Positions 17,172 through 23,224 of a DNA stretch of 38,498 nt are shown piece by piece. Origin of the DNA: JBALVO01 sp036961445 (GTDB lineage Bacteria; Pseudomonadota; Gammaproteobacteria; Pseudomonadales; Halieaceae). The stretch lies in contig JBALVO010000023.1 of NCBI GenBank assembly GCA_036961445.1, positions 1 through 38,498 on the forward strand, written 5' to 3'. Position numbers and translations under genes: made by a program. The notes below the pieces were generated by a model. That model was not told the DNA's origin. It worked only from the letters and a program-made list of their open reading frames with translations, and ran no database searches. Position 1 is the first letter of the stretch; each line of letters opens with the position of its first letter.

Positions 17172-17482
17172 AATTCAGCTCTCCGAAAAGCATATTGTGC
17201 CCAACGCTATCACTATCCTGTATTGAGAGCACTAGTCAGGACCCCCTTTTTAGAAAGAAGCGGTTCCTCGGTGAATTCGACCGCCATTACGCCGGGGGAC
17301 AATTCCTACTGCTCACGGGCTACCCACTGCTGTCGTCCACTGCGAGGGTGAAGCCCCAGCCAGAGCGGAGTGGGGAAAGCCGACATTCGGATTCCACGAG
17401 ATTCAGCCATTCGCTAACCAATACCTCATTTTGGTACTGTCGCCGCATATCCTGGCGGCGGAACATGGCCTATTGTTGGCCT
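17172..17482. other. Intergenic stretch with no convincing gene
   Basis: About 310 bp upstream of the sulfatase fragment. An open plus-strand frame crosses it (from 17195), but its residue composition is not protein-like before 17483. A repeat-like half-copy (GGGGAAAGCCGACATTCGG) is at 17372-17390. Confidence 0.5.
17372..17390 (+). repeat. Palindromic-repeat family, half-copy 2
   Basis: GGGGAAAGCCGACATTCGG, similar to the consensus left arm; no clear right arm nearby. Confidence 0.4.
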
Positions 17483-17602
17483 ATGGATCAAGACCAGATA
17501 ATAAAAGAGCACCTGTCAGCGGTCGCTTCTCAGGCTATATGGCTGGGCATGGCCCTGGGTATTGCGGCGGGGTTTGTGGCCGGGGTGTACTGGCCGTACT
17601 AA
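17483..17602 (+). CDS. Possible 39-residue single-span membrane protein
   Basis: An ATG at 17483 opens a short frame: a charged head (MDQDQIIKEHLSA) followed by one hydrophobic, glycine- and alanine-rich helix (IWLGMALGIAAGFVAGVYW). The split into polar head and single transmembrane segment is credible for a small membrane protein, for instance a phage-type or stress peptide, but no Shine-Dalgarno is obvious and I recognise no family. A perfect 9-bp hairpin starts 4 bp after the stop and a second small frame follows at 17664. Low confidence. Confidence 0.35.
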   Translation: MDQDQIIKEHLSAVASQAIWLGMALGIAAGFVAGVYWPY

Positions 17603-17605
17603 TAG

Positions 17606-17629
17606 GCAGATTGCAAATTGGCAATCTGC
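17606..17629 (+). terminator. Perfect 9-bp hairpin after the small ORF
   Basis: GCAGATTGC (17606-17614) and GCAATCTGC (17621-17629) around a 6-nt loop. No T-run follows, so this may be an attenuator, a protein-binding site or simply an inverted repeat rather than a terminator. Confidence 0.35.
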
Positions 17630-17663
17630 AACTCTCACGGCTGGCGGGGAGTAAAAAGGGGGC

Positions 17664-17822
17664 ATGATGACTACACACAGCAATCCAGTGGTGACCGAGA
17701 TACCAGAGGAAGCCTACAAGCAAAATACGATATATCGCCCGTGGGTTGATATTAAGGCGGCGGAGACGACAGAAGCCGCGATACACAACATTCTCGGCCA
17801 CGATAGCCGCCAGATAGTGTAG
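17664..17822 (+). CDS. Possible 52-residue hypothetical protein
   Basis: The frame begins with tandem ATG codons and is preceded by AAAAGGGGGC, an acceptable Shine-Dalgarno. The product is soluble and mixed-charge (MMTTHSNPVVTEIPEEAYKQ at the start, HNILGHDSRQIV at the end), with no signal peptide or recognisable domain. It follows the putative 39-residue membrane protein and an inverted repeat on the same strand. It may be a small gene of phage or plasmid origin, or the N-terminus of a truncated gene. Confidence 0.35.
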   Translation: MMTTHSNPVVTEIPEEAYKQNTIYRPWVDIKAAETTEAAIHNILGHDSRQIV

Positions 17823-17940
17823 CCAAACCAAGGTAGGCACTATCCTGCTCACAATTCGTCACACTACAAATAAACGGTCTGCAGGAAGATCCGGTGCATA
17901 GCCATGCAGGCATGTGCCGAATTGCTTGCCCTGGGGTCTG

Positions 17941-17960
17941 GCGATGTCAGCTTTCACCTC
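17941..17960 (+). repeat. Palindromic-repeat family, right-arm half-copy
   Basis: GCGATGTCAGCTTTCACCTC, matching the consensus right arm (TGCTTTCACCTC). Position is between the small plus-strand ORF and the HTH-like gene. Confidence 0.45.
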
Positions 17961-18061
17961 GACGCGCCCTTTACAAAAGATAGATTTAAACGATTTGCTA
18001 AGGGGCAATTTGGAGCAAAACCACACTTAAAGTTGTTCCGTTTGAGCAACTTGCAAATTTT

Positions 18062-18328
18062 TTACAGCTCGAGATTACGTTTTAAAACCTTTGAGGAGGT
18101 AATGATACGCGCCGTGCGATAAAGCTCAGGATGCTTCTCGCTGTCTGTGTAACGGAGTGGCTCACCTGATGTTGGGCTAACAAACCAGGAGACTTCTGGG
18201 CGCGGCTCACCTAGCTGCTTTTTGAGAGCATGCGTTGTAATACCTATCGCTTCAGCCGCCGCATTGAACGTGCAGCGCGTTTTCACTTCGTTTAAATAAT
18301 CAACTACCAGAGTAATTTTTTCCTGCAC
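18062..18328 (-). CDS. Small helix-turn-helix-like protein
   Basis: An 88-residue product with a probable HTH near residues 18-38 (CTFNAAAEAIGITTHALKKQ), followed by a conserved-looking segment PEVSWFVSPTSGEPLRY and a basic C-terminus. The start is GTG at 18328, supported by a perfect AAGGAG Shine-Dalgarno 9 nt upstream. The composition suggests a small DNA-binding or regulatory protein; I do not recognise a named family. It sits directly downstream of a ~143-bp segment duplicated at 20.24 kb that carries a -10-like hexamer. Confidence 0.6.
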   Translation of the reverse strand: MQEKITLVVDYLNEVKTRCTFNAAAEAIGITTHALKKQLGEPRPEVSWFVSPTSGEPLRYTDSEKHPELYRTARIITSSKVLKRNLEL

Positions 18329-18360
18329 TACAAGATGCTCCTTATTGGGTAAACGTCTTA

Positions 18361-18366
18361 AGTATA
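18361..18366 (-). promoter_or_regulatory. Candidate -10 element inside the long direct repeat, copy 1
   Basis: TATACT on the minus strand, about 33 bp upstream of the GTG of the HTH-like gene, giving a short leader with an AAGGAG site. The same hexamer sits at the equivalent place in copy 2. The -35 region is weak. Confidence 0.4.
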
Positions 18367-18503
18367 CAGGATCGGTCTATATAACACCGATTCAAAATTT
18401 GGAATTAGACACTGCTTAATTCTCATACTAATCAATATTCTGCTGTCGTAGTTGGCCCGTATACCTGTACATATGAGGAATTATTCGTCTACCAATGATG
18501 TAA
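18361..18503. repeat. Long diverged direct repeat, copy 1
   Basis: Aligns with 20241-20384. The first 33 bp match at 27 positions, with an invariant GGTCTATATAA block; the last ~79 bp also align well, including GTA-rich blocks and a terminal ATGTAA. The middle is poorly conserved. Each copy is followed on its right by a palindromic-repeat element and on its left by a minus-strand gene. Confidence 0.75.
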
Positions 18504-18510
18504 TTGGAGG

Positions 18511-18591
18511 TTCCGCTTTGAGTCAAAAGCAGTCAAAACAGCATCCTGCGCTGGATCAGCGCCTAAGGGCAGCTATCACCTCAAAGCGGAA
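18511..18591. repeat. Composite palindrome of the repeat family
   Basis: Perfect 12-bp arms TTCCGCTTTGAG (18511-18522) and CTCAAAGCGGAA (18580-18591) enclose 57 nt that contain a second perfect hairpin GCGCT-ggatc-AGCGC (18548-18562). It is the most elaborate member of the family here, lying between the long direct repeat copy 1 and the mscL 3' end. Confidence 0.75.
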
Positions 18592-18689
18592 GTGAAAAAC
18601 ATTCAAATTCCTCAGATTTGAGAATCTGCTCGGTGCCACCAGGGCGACGCTGGTGACAAAATAGCAATAGCGCCTACCACCTTATAATT

Positions 18690-19145
18690 TTAGCTGTCGC
18701 CCAGCTCGGATGTGCAATTAGGACACCTGGTTGCCTTAATTGCTATGCTTGTTAAGCAGTGGGGGCAATCCTTTTCAGTAGGCTCCGCAGCGGGTTCCTC
18801 TTCTTCTGCTTGCATACTATTAATACTCCTTATGAGTAAAAATACTGCAAAGGCAACGATCAGGAAGCTTATCACTGCATTTATAAACACGCCGTAACTA
18901 ATAGTCACTGCACCAGCTTCTTGAGCGACTGCCAAGGTTGCATAGGGACCTGCGTTAGCGCCTTCCTTCAGCGTGATAAACAAGTTGGAAAAATCCACTC
19001 CTCCCAGCAACAGCCCCACGGGTGGCATAATGACATCTGCAACAAGGCTCTTTACGATGGTTCCGAATGCTCCGCCTATGATTATGCCCACTGCCATGTC
19101 GACAACATTTCCCCGCATCGCAAACTTCTTAAATTCATCTAGCAT
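18690..19145 (-). CDS. mscL: Large-conductance mechanosensitive channel MscL with zinc-ribbon tail
   Basis: Pentameric inner-membrane channel that opens under hypo-osmotic tension (151 aa). The N-terminal helix and TM1 read MLDEFKKFAMRGNVVDMAVG, with GGAFGTIVKSLVADVIMPP, the family core; TM2 is ISYGVFINAVISFLIVAFAVF. The C-terminus carries an extra CPHC...CPNC zinc ribbon instead of ending after the cytoplasmic helix. The start at 19145 was chosen over an upstream in-frame codon at 19214 because it gives the canonical MscL N-terminus and has AGGAG about 8 nt upstream. It sits between repeat elements in the accessory zone although mscL is normally a core gene. Confidence 0.93.
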   Translation of the reverse strand: MLDEFKKFAMRGNVVDMAVGIIIGGAFGTIVKSLVADVIMPPVGLLLGGVDFSNLFITLKEGANAGPYATLAVAQEAGAVTISYGVFINAVISFLIVAFAVFLLIRSINSMQAEEEEPAAEPTEKDCPHCLTSIAIKATRCPNCTSELGDS

Positions 19146-19347
19146 TAGAAAAACTCCTGATAGCCAATTTTCTACAATGCCCGACCTGGGCAATGGGTTA
19201 CACAAACAAGGCACCGATTCTTATCGAGGTCTGCCTTGAGTATACATTAGCTATTGTAGACCAATAGTCCGCTCCTGGGCGCAATCAGACATAGCAGTGA
19301 TTTCCATATGGCAAGCCCTGCCTAATCTGATGCTCTTCCCAATTTGG
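19146..19347. other. mscL upstream region
   Basis: About 200 bp holding the presumed mscL promoter; no gene seen. It includes a GAGTATAC string resembling the start of the long direct repeats, too short to call a third copy. Confidence 0.4.
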
Positions 19348-19481
19348 GGCACCCGGTGCCGCAGGACTGTAAAATTGTGCTATTTTCAAACTGTGCCTTA
19401 TTCCCTAGGGCACACAACGGCGGGGCCACACAGTCCCATACCGAGCTGTGAACGTCTTACGTCCCCTGGCTAGGCCCCGCC
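19348..19481 (+). ncRNA. Structured intergenic element with a 5S-rRNA-like motif
   Basis: Three stems follow each other: GGCACC-c-GGTGCC (19348-19360); TGTGCC/GGCACA (19392-19397, 19409-19414); and a perfect 9-bp stem GGCGGGGCC/GGCCCCGCC (19419-19427, 19473-19481). The last stem encloses a small hairpin CACAG/CTGTG whose loop TCCCATACCGAG resembles helix III/loop C of 5S rRNA, plus an ACGT-ctt-ACGT hairpin. The length of an entire 5S rRNA and its helix IV/V are not apparent. It could be a decayed 5S fragment, a 5S mimic that binds a ribosomal protein, or an unrelated RNA. Strand is assigned by the 5S-like reading. No coding frame covers it. Confidence 0.4.
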
Positions 19482-19530
19482 CATTTCGATTTTCACTGTC
19501 GGTATCCGCAATAAACTCGATTGACTATTC

Positions 19531-19576
19531 ATAGGCGAAAGGAGATATCACACCAGGTCTGCTTTCTCCTCAAAGG
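19531..19576 (+). repeat. Palindromic-repeat family, full copy
   Basis: ATAGGCGAAAGGAGATATCA, ten intervening bases with CCAGGT, then CTGCTTTCTCCTCAAAGG. The arms AGGCGAAAGGAG and CTGCTTTCTCCT pair imperfectly. It lies between the structured RNA candidate and the P-loop kinase gene. Confidence 0.65.
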
Positions 19577-19714
19577 ACACCTTAGCGAGGAGGGAAAATC
19601 GGTAAAATGGGGGTCTGCTCTGTACGCTCAATAACGCTTACATAATTGGCCGATCTGCGCAGCAGTGAAGGCCCAATCCACAGGTTCTTATGTGGGCGAT
19701 CATTGATGTAGCGA

Positions 19715-20203
19715 TTATGTGTTTTCCGCATTGCTAGTAACCCTACATTTTTCCCCTGAGAAATGTTCATAAAGCCTGTTATGCGCGACCTCAGAGAATG
19801 TATCATTTCTTTCCGAATACTGTGATATCCAGCTAATGAGCATTTCCAGGTTGTTGTCCTGTGCCTTTTTGGATTCATACTTGTGAGGCTCCCAAGGACG
19901 ATTCCTGGCATTTTCTATACATGACGCTAGCGGAAGGTTCATAAATATAATCTCACTTGCAAATGGTAGCGCCATTTCAAGCAAGTCAGAGTAACAGCCT
20001 TCGATAACCCAGCCTTCATTCGAATTAATGAAATTGGATATCTCTAAACTAGATTCCTTTAAAGGCTTTCTCTCAGGCGGTGCCGTTGGTTTCCATGCCA
20101 ATGTATCGAGATCTAAATGAGACAAAACCTCAGAGCCGCTGATTTTCTTAGCGAGGGTTGATTTACCCGAACCTGAGTTTCCAAATATTAGGACTTTTCT
20201 CAA
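19715..20203 (-). CDS. P-loop nucleoside/shikimate-kinase-like protein
   Basis: ATPase of 162 residues with an N-terminal Walker A, IFGNSGSGKST (residues 6-16), an LDLDTLAWKP segment and the acidic EGCY motif, characteristic of the adenylate-kinase-like AAA_18/topology-modulation proteins seen alone on accessory regions. Substrate unknown. The C-terminus (GEKCRVTSNAENT) is polar and may be irregular: an overlapping minus-strand frame continues past the stop and reads NDRPHKNLW, faintly like an IS3-type integrase tail. The ATG at 20203 lies about 38 bp downstream of the -10-like hexamer in long direct repeat copy 2. Confidence 0.8.
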   Translation of the reverse strand: MRKVLIFGNSGSGKSTLAKKISGSEVLSHLDLDTLAWKPTAPPERKPLKESSLEISNFINSNEGWVIEGCYSDLLEMALPFASEIIFMNLPLASCIENARNRPWEPHKYESKKAQDNNLEMLISWISQYSERNDTFSEVAHNRLYEHFSGEKCRVTSNAENT

Positions 20204-20240
20204 GTCTTAAGCCTCAATTCTGGTTGACACATAACTGCTG

Positions 20241-20246
20241 AGTATA
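20241..20246 (-). promoter_or_regulatory. Candidate -10 element inside the long direct repeat, copy 2
   Basis: TATACT on the minus strand, 37 bp upstream of the kinase ATG, equivalent in position to the hexamer in copy 1. Conservation in an otherwise diverged repeat supports, but does not prove, promoter function. Confidence 0.4.
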
Positions 20247-20384
20247 TGGAATAGGTCTATATAATACCGGTTCCGTATATACAGAATTGAACAAGGCCAG
20301 ATTTCCATATCAATCAACATGCTGTTGGCTTAGTAGGTGCGTATATCCGTACTTATAAGAATTTTACACCTATAAATAATGTAA
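20241..20384. repeat. Long diverged direct repeat, copy 2
   Basis: Partner of 18361-18503 (see there). The two copies bracket mscL, the structured RNA candidate and the kinase gene in a 1.88-kb span, so the segment could be a duplication product or the result of insertion of units with identical ends. Confidence 0.75.
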
Positions 20385-20390
20385 CGTGCG

Positions 20391-20490
20391 CTTCGGCTTC
20401 GCGTCGAAAGCAGACCCACAATTCAGTGTAGCTGAATAGTCCACTATTAGGCGAAAAGTGACATTTCGGGCAGGTCTGCTTTCAGCTCAA
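20391..20490 (+). repeat. Palindromic-repeat family, degenerate left half plus full copy
   Basis: A GTCGAAAGCAGACC half-site at 20403-20416 is followed by a fuller copy at 20445-20490: TTAGGCGAAAAGTGACATTT, then GGGCAGGTCTGCTTTCAGCT. It directly follows long direct repeat copy 2, as the composite palindrome follows copy 1. Confidence 0.65.
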
Positions 20491-20714
20491 CGCGGCGCTT
20501 TTTGGGAAGTCAATTTCTATATTCTAAACGCCTGTAATGTACCACGAACGAACGTTCAATAACGCTCGCATCAGCGTTTGACGTCCCAGTAGCATGTGCT
20601 TGTCAGGCGTCAACATGATCATAATTCCTGAGCGCCTTTGTTGTATTGTGAGAGGCATATTCATCTTATCGTTTGAGTACTTTTTGGGCAGCGTCAGATA
20701 CATAACACCGGGCG
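20491..20714. other. Spacer without a gene, left of the IS30 remnant
   Basis: No coding signal. The frame open from 20594 encodes hydrophobic nonsense until transposase homology starts near 20715. Confidence 0.4.
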
Positions 20715-20962
20715 TAATCTTCGCCCTGGCAACCGATATACGGGTCTACTTCTGTGATCCGCAGAGTCCCTGGCAACGTGGTTCGAATGAAAACACCAAT
20801 CGATTGCTACGCGACTATCTGCCCAAAGGAACGGACTTATCGGTCCACTCGCAGAAGGAACTGAACTGGATCGCCAGAGAACTGAATGAACGCCCCAGGA
20901 AGACCTTGGATTATGAAACACCAGCTGCGAGATTTAATGCCCGTGTTGCAATGACCGGTTGA
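20715..20962 (+). pseudogene. IS30-family transposase, C-terminal remnant
   Basis: About 80 residues match the C-terminal catalytic end of IS30-type DDE transposases: FALATDIRVYFCDPQSPWQR, then GSNENTNRLLRDYLPKGTDL with the conserved Glu, and LNERPRKTLDYETPAARFN before the stop. The N-terminal two thirds, the first Asp residues and the left end of the element are missing; the frame upstream is unrelated. The remnant ends 6 bp before a perfect 12-bp palindrome of the local repeat family. A dead insertion sequence. Confidence 0.88.
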
Positions 20963-20968
20963 GATCGC

Positions 20969-21006
20969 AGGCGAAAGCAGACCTTGCCTAATGCCTGCTT
21001 TCGCCT
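20969..21006 (+). repeat. Perfect palindromic-repeat copy, possible terminator
   Basis: AGGCGAAAGCAG (20969-20980) and CTGCTTTCGCCT (20995-21006) form a perfect 12-bp stem around 14 nt. ATTTTG follows, so it could also act as a weak terminator for the transposase remnant. Confidence 0.8.
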
Positions 21007-21118
21007 ATTTTGAGGCATTTGGTCTACACTAGATGTGACAATCGCTACAGAATCAAGAAGTCTGTCGATTGAGACCGAGCTTAAAGCTTGGCCTGCATGA
21101 CACCCGATAGCGGAGGAT

Positions 21119-21538
21119 ATGATGAGTAGAAATATTGAACAGGCCAAACTGTTTTTCGATGCCTGCGAAACAGGAAAAGGATGGGGGGAATGCCAGGTAT
21201 ATTGCCTCCCAACGGCAACTTTCTCGGCACAAACTGGTGCGCTTTCAGATATCGTTACGCTCGAAGGGTACTGCGAATGGATGGAAAATCTGCTTACACC
21301 AATACCAGATGCGCACTATGAATTGAAGTTCTTCGCGGAAGACGAGGAACGGAGTAGCGTTGCGGCGTGCGCGGTCTTTCATGGTACGCACACAGGCCCA
21401 GGAGGCCCTGGCGAACCGACTGGAAAGACAATTGCTGCGGATTACACCTATTTGATGGAATTCGAAGGGCCTCAAATTCGGCACATGACAAAAATCTGGA
21501 ATGACACCATAAGCCTCCAGCAATTGGGATGGGCCTGA
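21119..21538 (+). CDS. SnoaL/NTF2-like protein
   Basis: Protein of 139 residues with the cone-shaped alpha+beta barrel pattern of SnoaL-like polyketide cyclases and ester cyclases: N-terminal helix (NIEQAKLFFDACETGKG), a Trp-rich helix around YCEWMENLL, PIPDAHYELKFFAED and a final strand IRHMTKIWND with the family Trp. Whether it is an enzyme or a binding protein is unknown. GGAGG lies just upstream of tandem ATG codons (21119 and 21122); the second has the better spacing. It is a lone plus-strand gene between two repeat copies. Confidence 0.8.
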   Translation: MMSRNIEQAKLFFDACETGKGWGECQVYCLPTATFSAQTGALSDIVTLEGYCEWMENLLTPIPDAHYELKFFAEDEERSSVAACAVFHGTHTGPGGPGEPTGKTIAADYTYLMEFEGPQIRHMTKIWNDTISLQQLGWA

Positions 21539-21674
21539 ATCAAGGTGCCTGGATGCGCCACGAAAAAAATTAACGCATCTCCATGTCACCTAAGCGCGAG
21601 GTCTAATAATAGCTGCTTCTGGCATACAAGGGCCCAAATCAAAGCCAGATTTTTCCTCTCATGATGTCTCTAAA

Positions 21675-21738
21675 GAGGTGAAAGCGGACGTTTTTTAGGT
21701 CTCAGGTCCTATCTGGCCGTAATGTCTTGCTTTCGCCT
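21675..21738 (+). repeat. Palindromic-repeat family, full copy
   Basis: Left arm GAGGTGAAAGCGGACG (21675-21690), right arm AATGTCTTGCTTTCGCCT (21721-21738). The arms are further apart than in most copies. Confidence 0.6.
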
Positions 21739-22125
21739 ATAAGCCGAAAAGGGAAATAGGCCCTATCGCCCCATGTAGACGGTAGGGCCTGAAGTTCAGT
21801 GCAGAGGGCTAGCGATCCCTGCTCTGTGGTCTGATTGAAGCAACTGGAATTAGAATAAACATCCTAAATACATTGGCGCGCTTTGCTGGCAAACCGAAAG
21901 AAATTAGCTATTAATCAATGTATTCAGCAGGTTGCGAATAGAGTAGCGGAAGATAAAGGTGTAACTATTGCCGAAATTAAACCGGTCGCACTAAGCTCGT
22001 AGGCACTTTGCGATTGGCAGGTGTAAGCAGATTTCACCCAGCGAGGGTATAGCTGCACTTGGTCCGAAAGTAGCTCATCAGAGACAAAATAGGGGTCGAA
22101 ATCGCTACCCGAAAATATCGGGTCT

Positions 22126-22140
22126 GAGGTGAAAGCGCAC
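22126..22140 (+). repeat. Palindromic-repeat family, half-copy
   Basis: GAGGTGAAAGCGCAC, the left arm alone, about 130 bp from the 3' end of the outer-membrane protein gene. Confidence 0.4.
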
Positions 22141-22272
22141 TAATGATCTACAGTGGCCCGATCGTCTGAGTTCGATCCTGAAATTCACATGCAGTGGACG
22201 CTGTCTGAAGACACTGGCCGCGGACTGCCCATAAGACCGATTTCGCCTATTTGGACTTTTCCCAGTTGCAAA

Positions 22273-23073
22273 TTAGTACATGAAACGGAAGCCGATACCC
22301 GCACCCCAATCGTAGGAACGATCGTCTCCCACGCCCAATAGCCCCTCCATATAGAGACCGAAGCTGGCGTTTATCATACGCCCGAACTGCACTTCGGCGG
22401 AGGCTGGGACCGCCTCTGAATCCCAGTCATAGGGCACTTTCGCATCAAGCTTACCCCAATATCCTCTACCGAGCTTCCATAAACCAATGAGGCGGCCCGC
22501 TGTCACCTCCACATTATCACCACTGTATTCCATATAGTGTTGTACCAGAGGAATTAGCATCAAATCCTGGTTGACCTGCAATGCAATGCCGGTAAAAGGA
22601 GAAATTACGTCAGCATTAATCCCTATCCCCTTTTCGGCATTATCAAAACTGGATATCCACTCCAGGCCGACCGCGAGACGGTACGGTGTATTACCCCACT
22701 TTCCCTCCCGCGGAAAATAGATTCCCTTGAGATGGAACGTGCTGAAATCCTGTTCACTTTTACCAGTGACATCGGTATTCGCGTAATGCAACTCGTACTT
22801 GAGCTTCAGCTTCTCAGTTGCCATAAAGGCACCGTCGACAAAATAGTCGGTGTACTCGCTGTCCCCCCTAAGGTCGAAGTACTGTATGCGCAGATCCGTG
22901 TTCTTACCCTTGGACAAGGGGTTGGATGGGTTCTCCTCAGACCATGCTGCCCGGCTGGTCAGGACTATTGCCGTAGTAATCGTCACCCTGACCAACAGAG
23001 AACCTGATGCTCTCAACCACGCAATCTGCTTAAGTCGCTGGATCCATTTACACCGTGCCGCCATTTTGCTCAC
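22273..23073 (-). CDS. Outer-membrane beta-barrel protein
   Basis: Exported protein of 266 residues. A basic head with a hydrophobic stretch (LLVRVTITTAIVL, ending near RAAWS) is a plausible signal peptide. The rest alternates polar and aromatic residues in barrel style (LKYELHYANTD, FSTFHLKGIYFP, YRLAVGLEWISSF) and ends in GIGFRFMY with the terminal aromatic residue expected for BAM-dependent assembly. It resembles generic transporter-type porins; no specific substrate can be named. It is 150 bp from the exported protein encoded at 23.2 kb on the same strand, and the two may form a unit. Confidence 0.75.
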   Translation of the reverse strand: MSKMAARCKWIQRLKQIAWLRASGSLLVRVTITTAIVLTSRAAWSEENPSNPLSKGKNTDLRIQYFDLRGDSEYTDYFVDGAFMATEKLKLKYELHYANTDVTGKSEQDFSTFHLKGIYFPREGKWGNTPYRLAVGLEWISSFDNAEKGIGINADVISPFTGIALQVNQDLMLIPLVQHYMEYSGDNVEVTAGRLIGLWKLGRGYWGKLDAKVPYDWDSEAVPASAEVQFGRMINASFGLYMEGLLGVGDDRSYDWGAGIGFRFMY

Positions 23074-23224
23074 TGATTAGTGCCATTACATAAACGTTTC
23101 AACGGTTTCTATGCTTTCCGGGCGCAGATTCTCTATTCCTTCATAGGGCTTGCCCTTACCCAATTTGTTGTGCGGGTATTTAGCAATGGTCAGGCCGGCG
23201 TTTTCACGGGTTGAATCAGGCGGT

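Larger units (their letters stand above)
21539..22272. other. 734-bp non-coding stretch with repeat copies
   Basis: No intact gene. It holds one nearly full palindromic-repeat copy (21675-21738) and half-copies near 22020 and 22126. A short frame around 21870-22002 reads like a gene C-terminus (NRVAEDKGVTIAEIKPVAL) but has a stop close upstream and no plausible start; I treat it as possible debris. Confidence 0.5.

Noticed and set aside
17195..17482. N-terminal extension of the plus-strand frame ending at 17602
   Set aside because: The upstream part has a Ser/Arg-rich, non-protein-like composition and crosses a repeat half-copy; only the last 39 codons are plausible.
17904..18122. 72-codon plus-strand frame
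   Set aside because: It crosses a repeat arm and overlaps the better-supported HTH-like gene on the other strand.
19419..19481. Genuine 5S rRNA gene
   Set aside because: Only helix III/loop C resembles 5S; the expected ~115-nt length, helix I pairing and helices IV and V are not there, and no 16S/23S is nearby.
19582..19727. Possible transposase/integrase tail reading NDRPHKNLW on the minus strand
   Set aside because: Only a few residues resemble an IS3-type RPH motif, no upstream catalytic part exists, and most of the frame overlaps the kinase gene or a repeat.
17172..21538. Prophage
   Set aside because: No capsid, portal, terminase, tail or integrase genes; two tiny frames and an HTH-like protein are not enough.
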